A stretch of DNA of 15,962 nucleotides from DATCYZ01 sp036526195 (lineage in GTDB: Bacteria; Pseudomonadota; Gammaproteobacteria; Burkholderiales; SG8-39), in assembly GCA_036526195.1 (NCBI GenBank), contig DATCYZ010000007.1:1-15962 (forward strand), given 5' to 3'. Made by a program: the position numbers and the translations under genes. Positions 1 through 6,886 of the stretch are shown here, piece by piece. The notes beneath the pieces are model-generated. The model ran no database searches. It saw only the letters and a list, made by a program, of their open reading frames with translations, and was not told the origin of the DNA. Position 1 is the first letter of the stretch. Each line of letters opens with the position of its first letter.

Positions 1-101
1 GGACAAAACCCTAAACCCGGGATCGATTTAAAACCGAACCGACCACTTGCCTGAGAAATCGCACATCCTCAGCCGACCAGGTCAGCCCGCGCGATATTCC
101 A

Positions 102-590
102 CTAATCCTCCAGCGCAACCTCCACCACCGTCGCCCCCAGCGTCCTGACAATCTCCGCGGGCGCAAGCTTCAGCAAGAACCCGCGCCGCCCGCCGTTGAT
201 CCAGATCTCCGGCAATTCGAGGATGCTGCGCTCGATGAACACCGGCATGGCCTTGCGCAGCCCGAACGGCGAGGTGCCGCCGACCTGGTAGCCGGAGTGG
301 CGTTGCGCCACTTCGGGCTTGCAGGGTTCGATCTTCTTGCGGCCGGCCTGGCGCGCGAGGTTCTTGGTCGACACGGTGCGGTCGCCATGCATCAGGACGA
401 TGAGCGGCTTCGCGGCCTCATCCTCCATCACCAGGGTCTTCACCACGGCATGCGGCGGGGCGCCGAGTTCCGCCGCGCCCCGCCCGGCGCCGCCGTGCTC
501 GACGTACGCGTAGAAATGCTCGGTAAAGGCGACGCCCTGCTTGCGCAGGAACACGGTCGCCGGGGTCTCGGAATGCGAGGGGCGTTTCAT
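102..590 (-). CDS. ybaK: YbaK/EbsC-family aminoacyl-tRNA deacylase (Cys-tRNA(Pro) type)
   Basis: Predicted cytoplasmic editing enzyme of the YbaK/ProX superfamily, which hydrolyses mischarged tRNA, typically Cys-tRNA(Pro). The 162-residue protein has the normal length for a free-standing YbaK. Visible family features are the conserved lysine in HAVVKTLVM (about K51), the VLMHGDRTVSTKNLAR stretch and the glycine-rich GYQVGGTSPFG loop (about residues 100-110) that lines the substrate pocket, followed by the FIERSILELPEIWINGGRRG strand region. The ATG overlaps the stop of xerD by four bases (ATGA, 587-590), so translation is probably coupled to xerD and the gene is the last of a four-gene run. 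Family assignment is firm. Which misacylated tRNA is preferred is inferred from family knowledge only. Confidence 0.93.
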   Translation of the reverse strand: MKRPSHSETPATVFLRKQGVAFTEHFYAYVEHGGAGRGAAELGAPPHAVVKTLVMEDEAAKPLIVLMHGDRTVSTKNLARQAGRKKIEPCKPEVAQRHSGYQVGGTSPFGLRKAMPVFIERSILELPEIWINGGRRGFLLKLAPAEIVRTLGATVVEVALED

Positions 591-1555
591 CCGCGCGGGT
601 GATGCTTGGCGTGCAGCTGCTTCAGGCGCTCGCGCGCGACATGGGTGTAGATCTGCGTGGTCGAGATGTCGGCATGCCCGAGCAGCATCTGCACGACGCG
701 CAGGTCCGCGCCGTGGTTGATCAGGTGGGTGGCGAAGGCATGGCGCAGCACGTGCGGCGAGAGCGGCTTGCCCGGAATCGCGCGCCCGCCGTGGCGCTTG
801 ACGAGGTACCAGAAGGCCTGCCGCGTCATCGCGCCGCCCCGCTCAGTGACGAAGAGCGCCGTCGAATTCGATGCGGGGTTCGACGCGGCGCCGGCCGCGC
901 CGAGCAGCACCGGTCGCGCCTCGGCCTGGTAGCGCGCGATCCACGCCACCGCCTCCTCGCCGAGCGGCACCAGGCGCTCCTTGGAACCCTTGCCGAGCAC
1001 GCGCAGCACGCCGGCATCGAGGTTGACCTCGTGCAGCTTGAGGCCGACCAGTTCGGAGACCCGCAGGCCGCAGGCGTAGAGGGTCTCAAGCATCGCGCGG
1101 TCGCGCAGGCCGCGCGGCGTGGTGACCTCCGGGGCGGCGAGCAGCGCCTCGACATCGCCTTCCGAGAGGGTCTTGGGAAATCGCGGGGCGCGCTTCGGCG
1201 GGTCGAGCCGCAGGGTGGGATCGATGCGGCAGTGCCGCTCGCGCACGCAGTACTGGTAGAAGCGCCGCAGGCTCGAGAGCAGCCGCGCATCGCTCGAGGC
1301 GCGCGGCGCGCGGCGGCCCTTCTTCGCGCCAGCGGCCGTCGAATGCCGCGCCGCGAAATATGCGTGCAGGTCCGCCTCGAGCGCGGCTTCCGGCGCGCGC
1401 GCGCCGTGCCGCTGCAGCCATTCGGCGAAGAGCGACAGGTCGCGTCGATAGGATTCGATGCTGTTGCGCGCGAGCCCGTCCTCGAGCCACAGCGCATCGC
1501 AGAACGCGTCGAGCAGCGCGGCGCCTGCGCCCGCGCCGCTCGCGGCCGGGCTCAA
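587..1555 (-). CDS. xerD: Tyrosine recombinase XerD (TTG start)
   Basis: Site-specific tyrosine recombinase that, with XerC, resolves chromosome dimers at dif. Using the TTG at 1553-1555 gives 322 residues. The N-terminal SAM-like core-binding domain carries DALWLEDGLARNSIESYRRDL (from about residue 20), closely matching XerD family proteins. The catalytic set is complete: R165 (in GLRVSEL), K189, H268 and R271 (HVLRH), H294 (LLGH) and Y303 (IYTHV). No ATG lies upstream of the recognisable N-terminus in this frame; a longer frame to 1783 would only read through ogt, and its translation there has no XerD character. The TTG shares bases with the ogt TGA (TTGA), typical of coupled translation. 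Two low-complexity insertions (about residues 72-90 and 218-231) make it longer than the usual 300. Position in a repair/housekeeping cluster argues for the chromosomal XerD rather than a mobile-element integrase. Confidence 0.9.
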   Translation of the reverse strand: MSPAASGAGAGAALLDAFCDALWLEDGLARNSIESYRRDLSLFAEWLQRHGARAPEAALEADLHAYFAARHSTAAGAKKGRRAPRASSDARLLSSLRRFYQYCVRERHCRIDPTLRLDPPKRAPRFPKTLSEGDVEALLAAPEVTTPRGLRDRAMLETLYACGLRVSELVGLKLHEVNLDAGVLRVLGKGSKERLVPLGEEAVAWIARYQAEARPVLLGAAGAASNPASNSTALFVTERGGAMTRQAFWYLVKRHGGRAIPGKPLSPHVLRHAFATHLINHGADLRVVQMLLGHADISTTQIYTHVARERLKQLHAKHHPRG

Positions 1556-2106
1556 TGGGCGAGCGCGCCCTCGTGCGCCAGTAGCCAACGCTTGGCCTCG
1601 AGCAGGTAACCATCGGTGTGATGGGCGAAGCCGCCGAGCCCGCCCGCGGCCACCACGCGATGGCAGGGAATCACCACCGGCAGCCGGTTCGCGCCGCAGG
1701 CCTGGCCGACGGCGCGCGCCGCAGAGCCGAGCTGCTTCGCCATTTCGCCGTAGCGCAGGGTGCGGCCGCGGGGGATTTCGCAAAGCGCCCCCCAGACGCG
1801 TCGCTGGAAGTCGCTGCCTTCAATCCGCAGCGGCAGGTCGAAGGCGGCATCCGGGTCGGAACGGTAACGCTCGAGCTGGCGCAGCGCGCGCGCCGCGAGC
1901 GCGTTCGCCGGCGCCCGCTCGACAATGGACGGCGGCAGGTAGGTGATCTCCACCACCGCCTCGTCGCGGGTGCGCACGCCGACGCGCATTTCGGGAAAGG
2001 CGACGATCGCGCAAAAGCGCGCCGCCTGAAGTTCCGGGCTGGCGCGGTACGGCAGGGCTTCTGGATGCATGGCGGGGGATCTCCCGGGAAAGGACGCTGC
2101 GTCCAT
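1552..2106 (-). CDS. ogt: Methylated-DNA-[protein]-cysteine S-methyltransferase (Ogt type)
   Basis: Suicide DNA-repair protein that transfers alkyl groups from O6-alkylguanine to its own cysteine. The active-site motif IPCHRVV is present (acceptor C148 in the 184-residue reading), preceded by the helix-turn-helix region GEMAKQLGSAARAVGQACGANRLP with the conserved arginine finger and Asn. The C-terminal GGFAHHTDGYLLEAKRWLL is also typical. Two starts are possible: ATG at 2106, or ATG at 2070 (172 residues). The latter has a GGGAG ribosome site about ten bases upstream and avoids the unconserved first dozen residues, so it may be the true one. The gene follows the Ldh2-type dehydrogenase (stop at 2116) and overlaps xerD. 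There is no Ada-type N-terminal regulatory domain, so it is an Ogt/AGT-like single-function enzyme. Confidence 0.92.
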   Translation of the reverse strand: MDAASFPGRSPAMHPEALPYRASPELQAARFCAIVAFPEMRVGVRTRDEAVVEITYLPPSIVERAPANALAARALRQLERYRSDPDAAFDLPLRIEGSDFQRRVWGALCEIPRGRTLRYGEMAKQLGSAARAVGQACGANRLPVVIPCHRVVAAGGLGGFAHHTDGYLLEAKRWLLAHEGALAH

Positions 2107-2115
2107 TATGGGATC

Positions 2116-3120
2116 TTAAGCGGCGGCAAGCTTCCCGATTCTTGCGAGCAGATCGTCGGGCACCTCGATGCCCTCGGCGCGGCCCTTCTTCTCCGCGGCG
2201 AAGCGGCGCGCGCCGGGCAGCCGCACCGCGGGATCGACGCACATGGTGCGCACCAGGGTCTCGACGCGCTCGGCGTAGCTGTCCGCCCCGGTGAGCGCGC
2301 CCGGGTCGATGGCGAGGAACGACTGCCCGATGCGCGGCGTGTTGCCGGCCTCTGAAAAGAACGAATCGGCCTCGGCGCCGAACGCCGCGCCGGTCAGGCT
2401 CGCGCACATCAACTCGAAGGCAAGCGCGAGCATCGCGCCCTTCGCGCCGCCGATCGGGAACAGGCTGCCGTGCTCGATTGCCTCCTTCGGGTCGGTGGTC
2501 GGGCGGCCCTCGCGATCGAGCGCCCAGCCCTCGGGAATCTTCTCGCCCTTCTGCATCGCCAGCATGATCTTGCCGCGCACCACGGTGGTGAGCGCGAGGT
2601 CGATCACCAGCGGGTCTGCGTCCTTGCGCGGGAACGCGAAGGCCACCGGGTTGGTGCCGAACAGCGCCTTCCTGCCGCCCCAGGCCGGAATCGCCGCCGG
2701 CGAGTTGGTGAACGCGATGCCGACCATGCCGGCGCGCGCCACCGGCAGCAGGTGGATGCCGAGCACCCCCGCATGGCTGCTCGCGCGGATGCCGGCGTAG
2801 GCCACGCCGTTCCGGCGCGCGCGCACGATGATCTCCTCGATCGCCCAGGCGCAGGCCTCGTAGGGCAGGGCGTCGCGATTGTCGATCAGGCAGGCGCCGC
2901 CGCGCTCGGCCGCCAGCACAGGCGCGCCGGCGCCGTCGCTGCGCCCGCTTCTCAGGAAGCTGCAGTAGAACGGCACCCGCGACATGCCGTGCGTCGGCAG
3001 GCCGTGCAGCTCCGCGGCCACCAGGTGGCGCGCGGCGGCCGCGGCCATCGCCGGGCGCGCGCCTGCGCGCTCGATCGCGGCGCGCGCGAGCGCCAGCAGT
3101 TCATCGGGGGTCTTCTTCAT
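2116..3120 (-). CDS. Ldh2/malate-lactate dehydrogenase family NAD(P)-dependent 2-hydroxyacid/imine oxidoreductase
   Basis: A 334-residue member of the malate/L-lactate dehydrogenase (Ldh2, YlbC/YbiC/ComC) fold, unrelated to classical Rossmann MDH. Family signatures are ELHGLPTHGMSRVPFY (about residues 37-52, with the catalytic histidine), IRASSHAGVLGIH (about 110-122), the GTNPVAFAFPR strand, the GRPTTDP motif and the PIGGAKGAMLALAFELM helix. Known members reduce or oxidise malate, L-lactate, (R)-sulfolactate, ureidoglycolate, 2,3-diketogulonate or cyclic imino acids; sequence alone does not choose among them. It heads the run leading into ogt-xerD-ybaK and diverges from the dienelactone hydrolase. 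No Shine-Dalgarno is visible before the ATG. A TAGAAT hexamer ends eight bases upstream of it, suggesting a leaderless message. Confidence 0.85.
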   Translation of the reverse strand: MKKTPDELLALARAAIERAGARPAMAAAAARHLVAAELHGLPTHGMSRVPFYCSFLRSGRSDGAGAPVLAAERGGACLIDNRDALPYEACAWAIEEIIVRARRNGVAYAGIRASSHAGVLGIHLLPVARAGMVGIAFTNSPAAIPAWGGRKALFGTNPVAFAFPRKDADPLVIDLALTTVVRGKIMLAMQKGEKIPEGWALDREGRPTTDPKEAIEHGSLFPIGGAKGAMLALAFELMCASLTGAAFGAEADSFFSEAGNTPRIGQSFLAIDPGALTGADSYAERVETLVRTMCVDPAVRLPGARRFAAEKKGRAEGIEVPDDLLARIGKLAAA

Positions 3121-3127
3121 GCGGGCG

Positions 3128-3133
3128 ATTCTA
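3128..3133 (-). promoter_or_regulatory. Candidate -10 box for the Ldh2-type dehydrogenase gene
   Basis: On the minus strand these bases read TAGAAT, five of six matching the sigma-70 -10 consensus. Start of transcription would fall at or next to the ATG at 3120, consistent with the lack of a ribosome site. No convincing -35 box is seen, so this is tentative. Confidence 0.35.
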
Positions 3134-3143
3134 CCCGCGCCGG

Positions 3144-3149
3144 TACAAT
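3144..3149 (+). promoter_or_regulatory. Candidate -10 box for the dienelactone hydrolase gene
   Basis: TACAAT, five of six matching the sigma-70 consensus, 31 bases before the ATG of the plus-strand hydrolase. It is followed by a near-perfect ribosome site, AGGAGG at 3167-3172, seven bases before the ATG at 3180. No clear -35 is present at the usual spacing. Confidence 0.35.
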
Positions 3150-3179
3150 GGCCGCTGACCGCAACGAGGAGGAAAACCC

Positions 3180-3854
3180 ATGGGCAAGATGATCGAACTC
3201 ACCGCCGCCGACGGCCACAAGCTCGCCGCCTATCGCGCGGATCCCGCCGGCAAGCCGCGCGGCGCCATCGTCGTGATCCAGGAGATCTTTGGCGTGAACA
3301 CCCACATTCGCGCAGTGGCCGACGGCTATGCCGCCGACGGCTACCTCGCGATCGCGCCCTCGATGTACGACCGGCTTGAGCGCGGGCTGGACATCGGCTA
3401 CACCCCCGAGGACATCGCGCGCGGGCGCGCGCTGAAGGACAAGGCCGGGCTCGAGCCGGCGATGCTCGATGCCGCCGCCGCGGTGAAGGCGGCCGGCGAA
3501 GCCGGCAAGGTCGGCATGGTCGGCTACTGCTGGGGCGGCTACGTGACCTGGATGGCGGCCGCGCGCGTGCCAGGACTCTCCGGCGCCGCGGTCTACTACG
3601 GCGGTGGCTCGACCACCGACGAGGCGATCGCCGAGAAGCCGAAGTGCCCGGTCATCGCGCACTACGGCGAGCGAGATTCGATGATCCCTGTGGACAGCGT
3701 GAAGAAGCTCGCCGCCGCGCACCCGACGCAGACGGTGCACATTTACACCGCGGACCACGGCTTCAACTGCGACCATCGCGGCTCGTTCGACGCGCCAAGC
3801 GCGAAACTCGCGCGCGAGCGCACGCTGGCGTTCTTCAGGAAACAGGTCGGCTGA
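3180..3854 (+). CDS. Dienelactone hydrolase family protein
   Basis: A cytoplasmic alpha/beta-hydrolase of 224 residues, the standard size for this family. Its archetype opens dienelactone to maleylacetate in chloroaromatic degradation, but many paralogues act on other esters or have unknown roles. The expected residues are visible: E35 in VVIQEIFGVN, nucleophile C117 in GYCWGGYV, D166 in HYGERD, and H193 in ADHGFNC. The conserved NCDHRGSFD patch follows the histidine. The ATG at 3180 is set by a strong AGGAGG ribosome site. The gene stands alone on the plus strand, divergent from the Ldh2-type gene and convergent with the large minus-strand operon. No other aromatic-ring catabolic gene is nearby, so a role in chlorocatechol breakdown is not supported here. 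Confidence 0.92.
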   Translation: MGKMIELTAADGHKLAAYRADPAGKPRGAIVVIQEIFGVNTHIRAVADGYAADGYLAIAPSMYDRLERGLDIGYTPEDIARGRALKDKAGLEPAMLDAAAAVKAAGEAGKVGMVGYCWGGYVTWMAAARVPGLSGAAVYYGGGSTTDEAIAEKPKCPVIAHYGERDSMIPVDSVKKLAAAHPTQTVHIYTADHGFNCDHRGSFDAPSAKLARERTLAFFRKQVG

Positions 3855-3863
3855 ACCCGGGCC

Positions 3864-3879
3864 GGCGCCGAATTGCGCC
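3864..3879. other. Short GC hairpin after the hydrolase gene
   Basis: GGCGC (3864-3868) can pair with GCGCC (3875-3879) across a six-base loop, just after the hydrolase stop. There is no T-tract on either strand, so it is at best a weak terminator. A second small hairpin, GGCGT/ACGCC, lies at 3916-3928 and could serve the end of the opposing operon. Confidence 0.25.
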
Positions 3880-3884
3880 AACTA

Positions 3885-3904
3885 GTCACATATATGTTAC
3901 TATA
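3885..3904. repeat. Palindromic repeat, copy 1 (matches 14148-14167)
   Basis: GTCAC-ATATAT-GTTAC (3885-3900) is a near-perfect palindrome whose inner ten bases ACATATATGT are exactly symmetric. Over 20 bases it agrees with the sequence at 14148-14167 at 17 positions, including twelve identical bases in a row (TATATGTTACTA). It is AT-rich in a GC-rich setting and lies between two convergent genes, not in front of one. It could be a protein-binding site, a relic of a promoter, or a junction sequence. Confidence 0.5.
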
Positions 3905-3940
3905 AGGGCAGATTCGGCGTCCGACGCCCGCCGCGGCGGC

Positions 3941-5674
3941 TCAGGCCGCGTCCTTGAGCAGGCTCTCGCCCGGACGCACCCGTGTGAAGGCCACCGGCTT
4001 CATGTCGATGGCGAGGCGCTCGCCGTCCTGGCGCACGCTGGTGAAGGTCGAGGTCTCGAGCGGCCCGGCCTCCGGGAAATCCGAGCGGAAGTGCGCGCCG
4101 CGCGAATCGCTGCGCGCGCTTGCGGCCTGCGCGATCACCCGGCTGGTCGCCACCAGGCTCTTCAGGTTGAGCCAGTCGTGCCATGACAGGTTGAACGCGC
4201 GTTCGCCGCCGGCGATCACGTGCGCGTCGAGCGCCGCATCGATCGCCACCAGTTCCGCATCCGCGGAGGCAAGCACCGCGGCCTCGCGGATGATGCCGAC
4301 CTTGTCCCACATCAGCCCGTGCAGCGCCTCGCGCAGCGCCTCGAGTTCTCCGTGCGCCGAGGCCGTGCCGCCGAACGGTTTCTCGCAGCGCGCCACCGCC
4401 GCGGCGATCGCCCCGGCGTCCGGTTCGGCCAGGCTGCGCCCGCCCTCGCGCTTGAGCCAGTTCACCATGGTCTCGCCGGCGACGCCGCCGTAGACCGTGG
4501 AATTGGCCACCCCGTTGCCGCCGAGCCGGTTGGCGCCGTGCACGCCGCCCGCATCCTCGCCGGCGACGAACAGCCCCGGGATCACGGTCGAGCAATCCCC
4601 CTTGAACTCTACCCCGCCCATCATGTAATGCGCGGTCGGCACCACCTCGACCAGCCCGCCTGCAAGGTCGAAGCCGCAGTCGCCGCAACGCTCGACCATG
4701 CCCTTGAAGTCGCGCCGCACGCGATCCGGGCCGAGGTGCGCCATGGAGATGTAAAGCCCCCCGTTCGGCGTGGTGCGTCCGGCGCGGATCTCGGCGTACA
4801 TCGCCCGCGAGACGATGTCGCGCGTCGCGCGCTCGCCCTTCGGGTCGTAGGACAGCATGAAGCGCTCGCGCGCGCCGTTGAGCAGGTAGCCACCGGCGCC
4901 GCGCAGGCCCTCCTCCAGCACCGTGCCGGTCATGCGCGTGTGCGTGCCGGCGAGCAACCCCGTCGGGTGAAACTGCACCATCTCCATGTCGCGCAGCGAA
5001 AGCCCCGCGCGCAGCGCCATGGCAAGCCCGTCGCAGCTCTTGTCGCCGGAGGGCGTGTGGTAGCGGTACATGGTCGGCCCGCCGCCGGTGGCGAGCAGCA
5101 CCGCGGCCGCGCGCACCATCACGTACTCGCCGGTGCGCATGTCGATCATGAGCACGCCGGCGATCGCGTCGCCCGAGCGGGTCTTCACCAGCTCGACCGC
5201 GCGATGCTCCTCCAGCCGCCCGATGTCGCGCGCCCAGACCTGCTCGGCCAGCCGGTTGATGATCTCGATGCCGGTGAGGTCGCCCTTGTGCACCGTGCGA
5301 TCGAAGGTCTGCCCGGCAAAGGCCTTCTGGTGGATCGTGCCGTCCGGGTTGCGGTCGAAGAAGCAGCCAAGTTCGTTCTCGAGCTCGTGGATGCGCTCGA
5401 CCGCGAGGTTCACCAGCTTCCAGGCGAGGTCCTGGTCGGGCAGCCACTTGCCCCCCTCGATGGTGTCCATGAAGTGCCGCTCGATGGAATCGCCCTCGGC
5501 CAGTGCGACGTTGAAGCCGCCCTGCACCATGCGCGTGCAGCCGCACTTGCCGAGCAGGCCCTTCACCGCGACGGTGATCGACTTCGACGGGTCGGCCTGG
5601 TGCGCGTGCAGCGCGGCGAACAGCCCGGCGCCGCCGGAGCCGAGGATCAGGATGTCGGTGGAGACTTCGCGCAC
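3941..5674 (-). CDS. Fumarate reductase/succinate dehydrogenase-like flavoprotein subunit lacking the FAD-attaching histidine
   Basis: Flavoprotein of 577 residues in the SdhA/FrdA/NadB superfamily. The N-terminal dinucleotide fold is GSGGAG (12-17). Substrate-site residues of succinate dehydrogenase/fumarate reductase are all present: H236 (FHPTG), E255 and R258 (EEGLRG), the proton-transfer arginine R285 (TRDIVSR), H349 (AHYMMGG) and R383 (HGANRLGGN). The segment aligning with the SHTVxAQGG motif reads CGCTRMVQGG (44-53), so the histidine that covalently binds FAD is replaced by Cys. In the family this replacement is linked to non-covalent FAD and poor succinate oxidation. The start is a GTG five bases after the beta-fumarase stop. 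It is the last gene of the operon and the evident partner of the iron-sulfur and anchor subunits encoded 3.2-4.6 kb upstream in the same unit. The true substrate (fumarate or an analogue) is open. Confidence 0.88.
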   Translation of the reverse strand: MREVSTDILILGSGGAGLFAALHAHQADPSKSITVAVKGLLGKCGCTRMVQGGFNVALAEGDSIERHFMDTIEGGKWLPDQDLAWKLVNLAVERIHELENELGCFFDRNPDGTIHQKAFAGQTFDRTVHKGDLTGIEIINRLAEQVWARDIGRLEEHRAVELVKTRSGDAIAGVLMIDMRTGEYVMVRAAAVLLATGGGPTMYRYHTPSGDKSCDGLAMALRAGLSLRDMEMVQFHPTGLLAGTHTRMTGTVLEEGLRGAGGYLLNGARERFMLSYDPKGERATRDIVSRAMYAEIRAGRTTPNGGLYISMAHLGPDRVRRDFKGMVERCGDCGFDLAGGLVEVVPTAHYMMGGVEFKGDCSTVIPGLFVAGEDAGGVHGANRLGGNGVANSTVYGGVAGETMVNWLKREGGRSLAEPDAGAIAAAVARCEKPFGGTASAHGELEALREALHGLMWDKVGIIREAAVLASADAELVAIDAALDAHVIAGGERAFNLSWHDWLNLKSLVATSRVIAQAASARSDSRGAHFRSDFPEAGPLETSTFTSVRQDGERLAIDMKPVAFTRVRPGESLLKDAA

Positions 5675-5678
5675 CGCG

Positions 5679-6290
5679 TCAGGCCTTGACGCCCAGGCGC
5701 GCCAGCGCCGCGGCCCGCCGGCCCTGCGCCGCCTTCTTCACCTCGACGTAGAGGCTGGCGCCGTGGCTGTCCATGGCCACCCGCAGGGGCCCGAAGTTCT
5801 TCACCCGGAACTTCCACAGCGACTCGGGGTTGAGGTCGTCCAGGTCGACGTCCTCGATCGCCTCGATCCAGGTGGTCTCGAGCGCCGCGGTGCCGCCGAT
5901 GATGGCGAGGTAGGCGCCGCCCAGGTCGGCAAACGCCTTCGCGGAGCCCTCGCGCAGCCCGCCCTTGCCGATGATCAAGCGTACGCCGTTCTGCTCCATC
6001 AGCGGACGGCTGAAGCGCTCCATGCGGTCGCTGGTCGTGGTGCCGATGCACACCGGCGCGTAGCCGGTCGGGAAGGCGGCGCTTTTCTCGACCTTCTTCA
6101 CGTTCGGCGCGGTGTGGATCACCGCGTGCCCGGCGAGGTCGAAGCGCGTCTTGCGCCCGCGGTCGAACATGTGGATCTGGGTCGCGTCGCGAATGCCGAA
6201 CAGCGTGCCGTTCAGCGACACGGTGTCGTTCACCCGCAGCGCGCGCACCTGCGCCTCGGTCACCGGCATCTGGAAGTCGTGGTGGGCCAT
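5679..6290 (-). CDS. Class I fumarase / L(+)-tartrate dehydratase-type hydro-lyase, beta subunit
   Basis: A 203-residue beta subunit of an oxygen-sensitive [4Fe-4S] hydro-lyase (FumA C-terminal domain/TtdB family). These enzymes add or remove water on fumarate/malate, tartrate or mesaconate. The characteristic stretch GTTTSDRME (active-site loop) and IIGKGGL are seen mid-protein, and the N-terminal swivelling-domain sequence LNGTLFGIRDATQIHM is typical. The ATG at 6290 lies two bases after the stop of the chalcone-isomerase-like gene. A longer frame in this phase is only a read-through of neighbouring genes. It works with the alpha subunit at 6887-7762, from which it is separated by an unrelated gene, an unusual arrangement. 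Malate/fumarate versus tartrate or another substrate cannot be settled by sequence reading. Confidence 0.9.
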   Translation of the reverse strand: MAHHDFQMPVTEAQVRALRVNDTVSLNGTLFGIRDATQIHMFDRGRKTRFDLAGHAVIHTAPNVKKVEKSAAFPTGYAPVCIGTTTSDRMERFSRPLMEQNGVRLIIGKGGLREGSAKAFADLGGAYLAIIGGTAALETTWIEAIEDVDLDDLNPESLWKFRVKNFGPLRVAMDSHGASLYVEVKKAAQGRRAAALARLGVKA

Positions 6291-6292
6291 GG

Positions 6293-6865
6293 TCAGTCCC
6301 GCTGCCCGAGCAGCGCCCTCTTCAAGTCGTCCTGCACCGGATTCGGCCCCAGCCAGACGCGCAGCAGGCCGCGAAAGAACGCCTCGTCGGCGATCGGCCG
6401 CCCACTGGCGCGGCCGTTCACCTGCACCTGCATGCCGGTGCCGGGAATCCAGTCGAGCACGATCGTCATGCCCTCCTTGGCTTCCTTCATCTCGGCCATG
6501 ACGGCGTTCATCTGAGCGATGGCGGGCTCGAAGCGCTTCATCGCCGCCTCGTCGTTGTTGTCGCGCATGCCGTCGACCAGCGCCTCGCTGAACTGCGACG
6601 CGCCCACGTCGCGCAGCATGTGGATGTGCACGCGCTTCGGCCCCGCGAGCGCAAGGGCCGCGTCGGCCTCGCGGGTCGCCGCCGGCAGGTACAGGCCCAC
6701 CACGTAGACGCGAAAGAAGGCGCGCTTGCGCAGGCCCGCGCCGTTCAGCACCAACGCGCTGCCGCCCGCGGCCTGCGCGCGGTCTGCAAGCTTCACGCCC
6801 TCCACTTCGGCCGCCGCGGCGCCGAACACGGCGCACGCCAATCCGGCCAGAATCATCGAACGCAT
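6293..6865 (-). CDS. Secreted chalcone isomerase-like family protein
   Basis: A 190-residue exported protein of the bacterial chalcone-isomerase-like family (Chalcone_3 type). It has a signal peptide, MRSMILAGLACAVFGAAAA, with likely cleavage before EVEG. The mature part shows typical family sequences: KRAFFRVYVVGLYLP, the HIHMLRDVGASQFSEALVDGM region, and a C-terminal VNGRASGRPIADEAFFRGLLRVWLG, which fits the ligand-binding half of the fold. The ATG at 6865 was chosen because GGAGAG sits a few bases before it; an ATG at 6883 would add six residues ahead of the signal peptide. The gene is inserted between the alpha and beta subunits of the hydro-lyase. Bacterial members have no well-established reaction, so a catalytic role should not be assumed; it may bind an acid, lipid or other ligand in the periplasm. 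Confidence 0.8.
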   Translation of the reverse strand: MRSMILAGLACAVFGAAAAEVEGVKLADRAQAAGGSALVLNGAGLRKRAFFRVYVVGLYLPAATREADAALALAGPKRVHIHMLRDVGASQFSEALVDGMRDNNDEAAMKRFEPAIAQMNAVMAEMKEAKEGMTIVLDWIPGTGMQVQVNGRASGRPIADEAFFRGLLRVWLGPNPVQDDLKRALLGQRD

Positions 6866-6886
6866 TGCGCTCTCCCCGTGCATGGC

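Noticed and set aside
1..101. Possible gene or RNA at the left edge
   Set aside because: The 101 bases downstream of ybaK show no start, ribosome site, clear hairpin or RNA motif that I can support.
587..1555. XerD as an integrase of a mobile island, which might pair with the repeats at 3885 and 14148
   Set aside because: Sequence and operon partners match the housekeeping dimer-resolution enzyme, and it lies outside the block bounded by the repeats.
3180..3854. Part of a chlorocatechol degradation cluster
   Set aside because: The dienelactone hydrolase family gene stands alone, with no catechol dioxygenase, cycloisomerase or maleylacetate reductase nearby.
4220..6515. Plus-strand open frames of about 480-490 codons opposite the flavoprotein and beta-hydro-lyase genes
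   Set aside because: Same reason: mirror frames of strongly supported minus-strand genes, with no recognisable domain or ribosome site.
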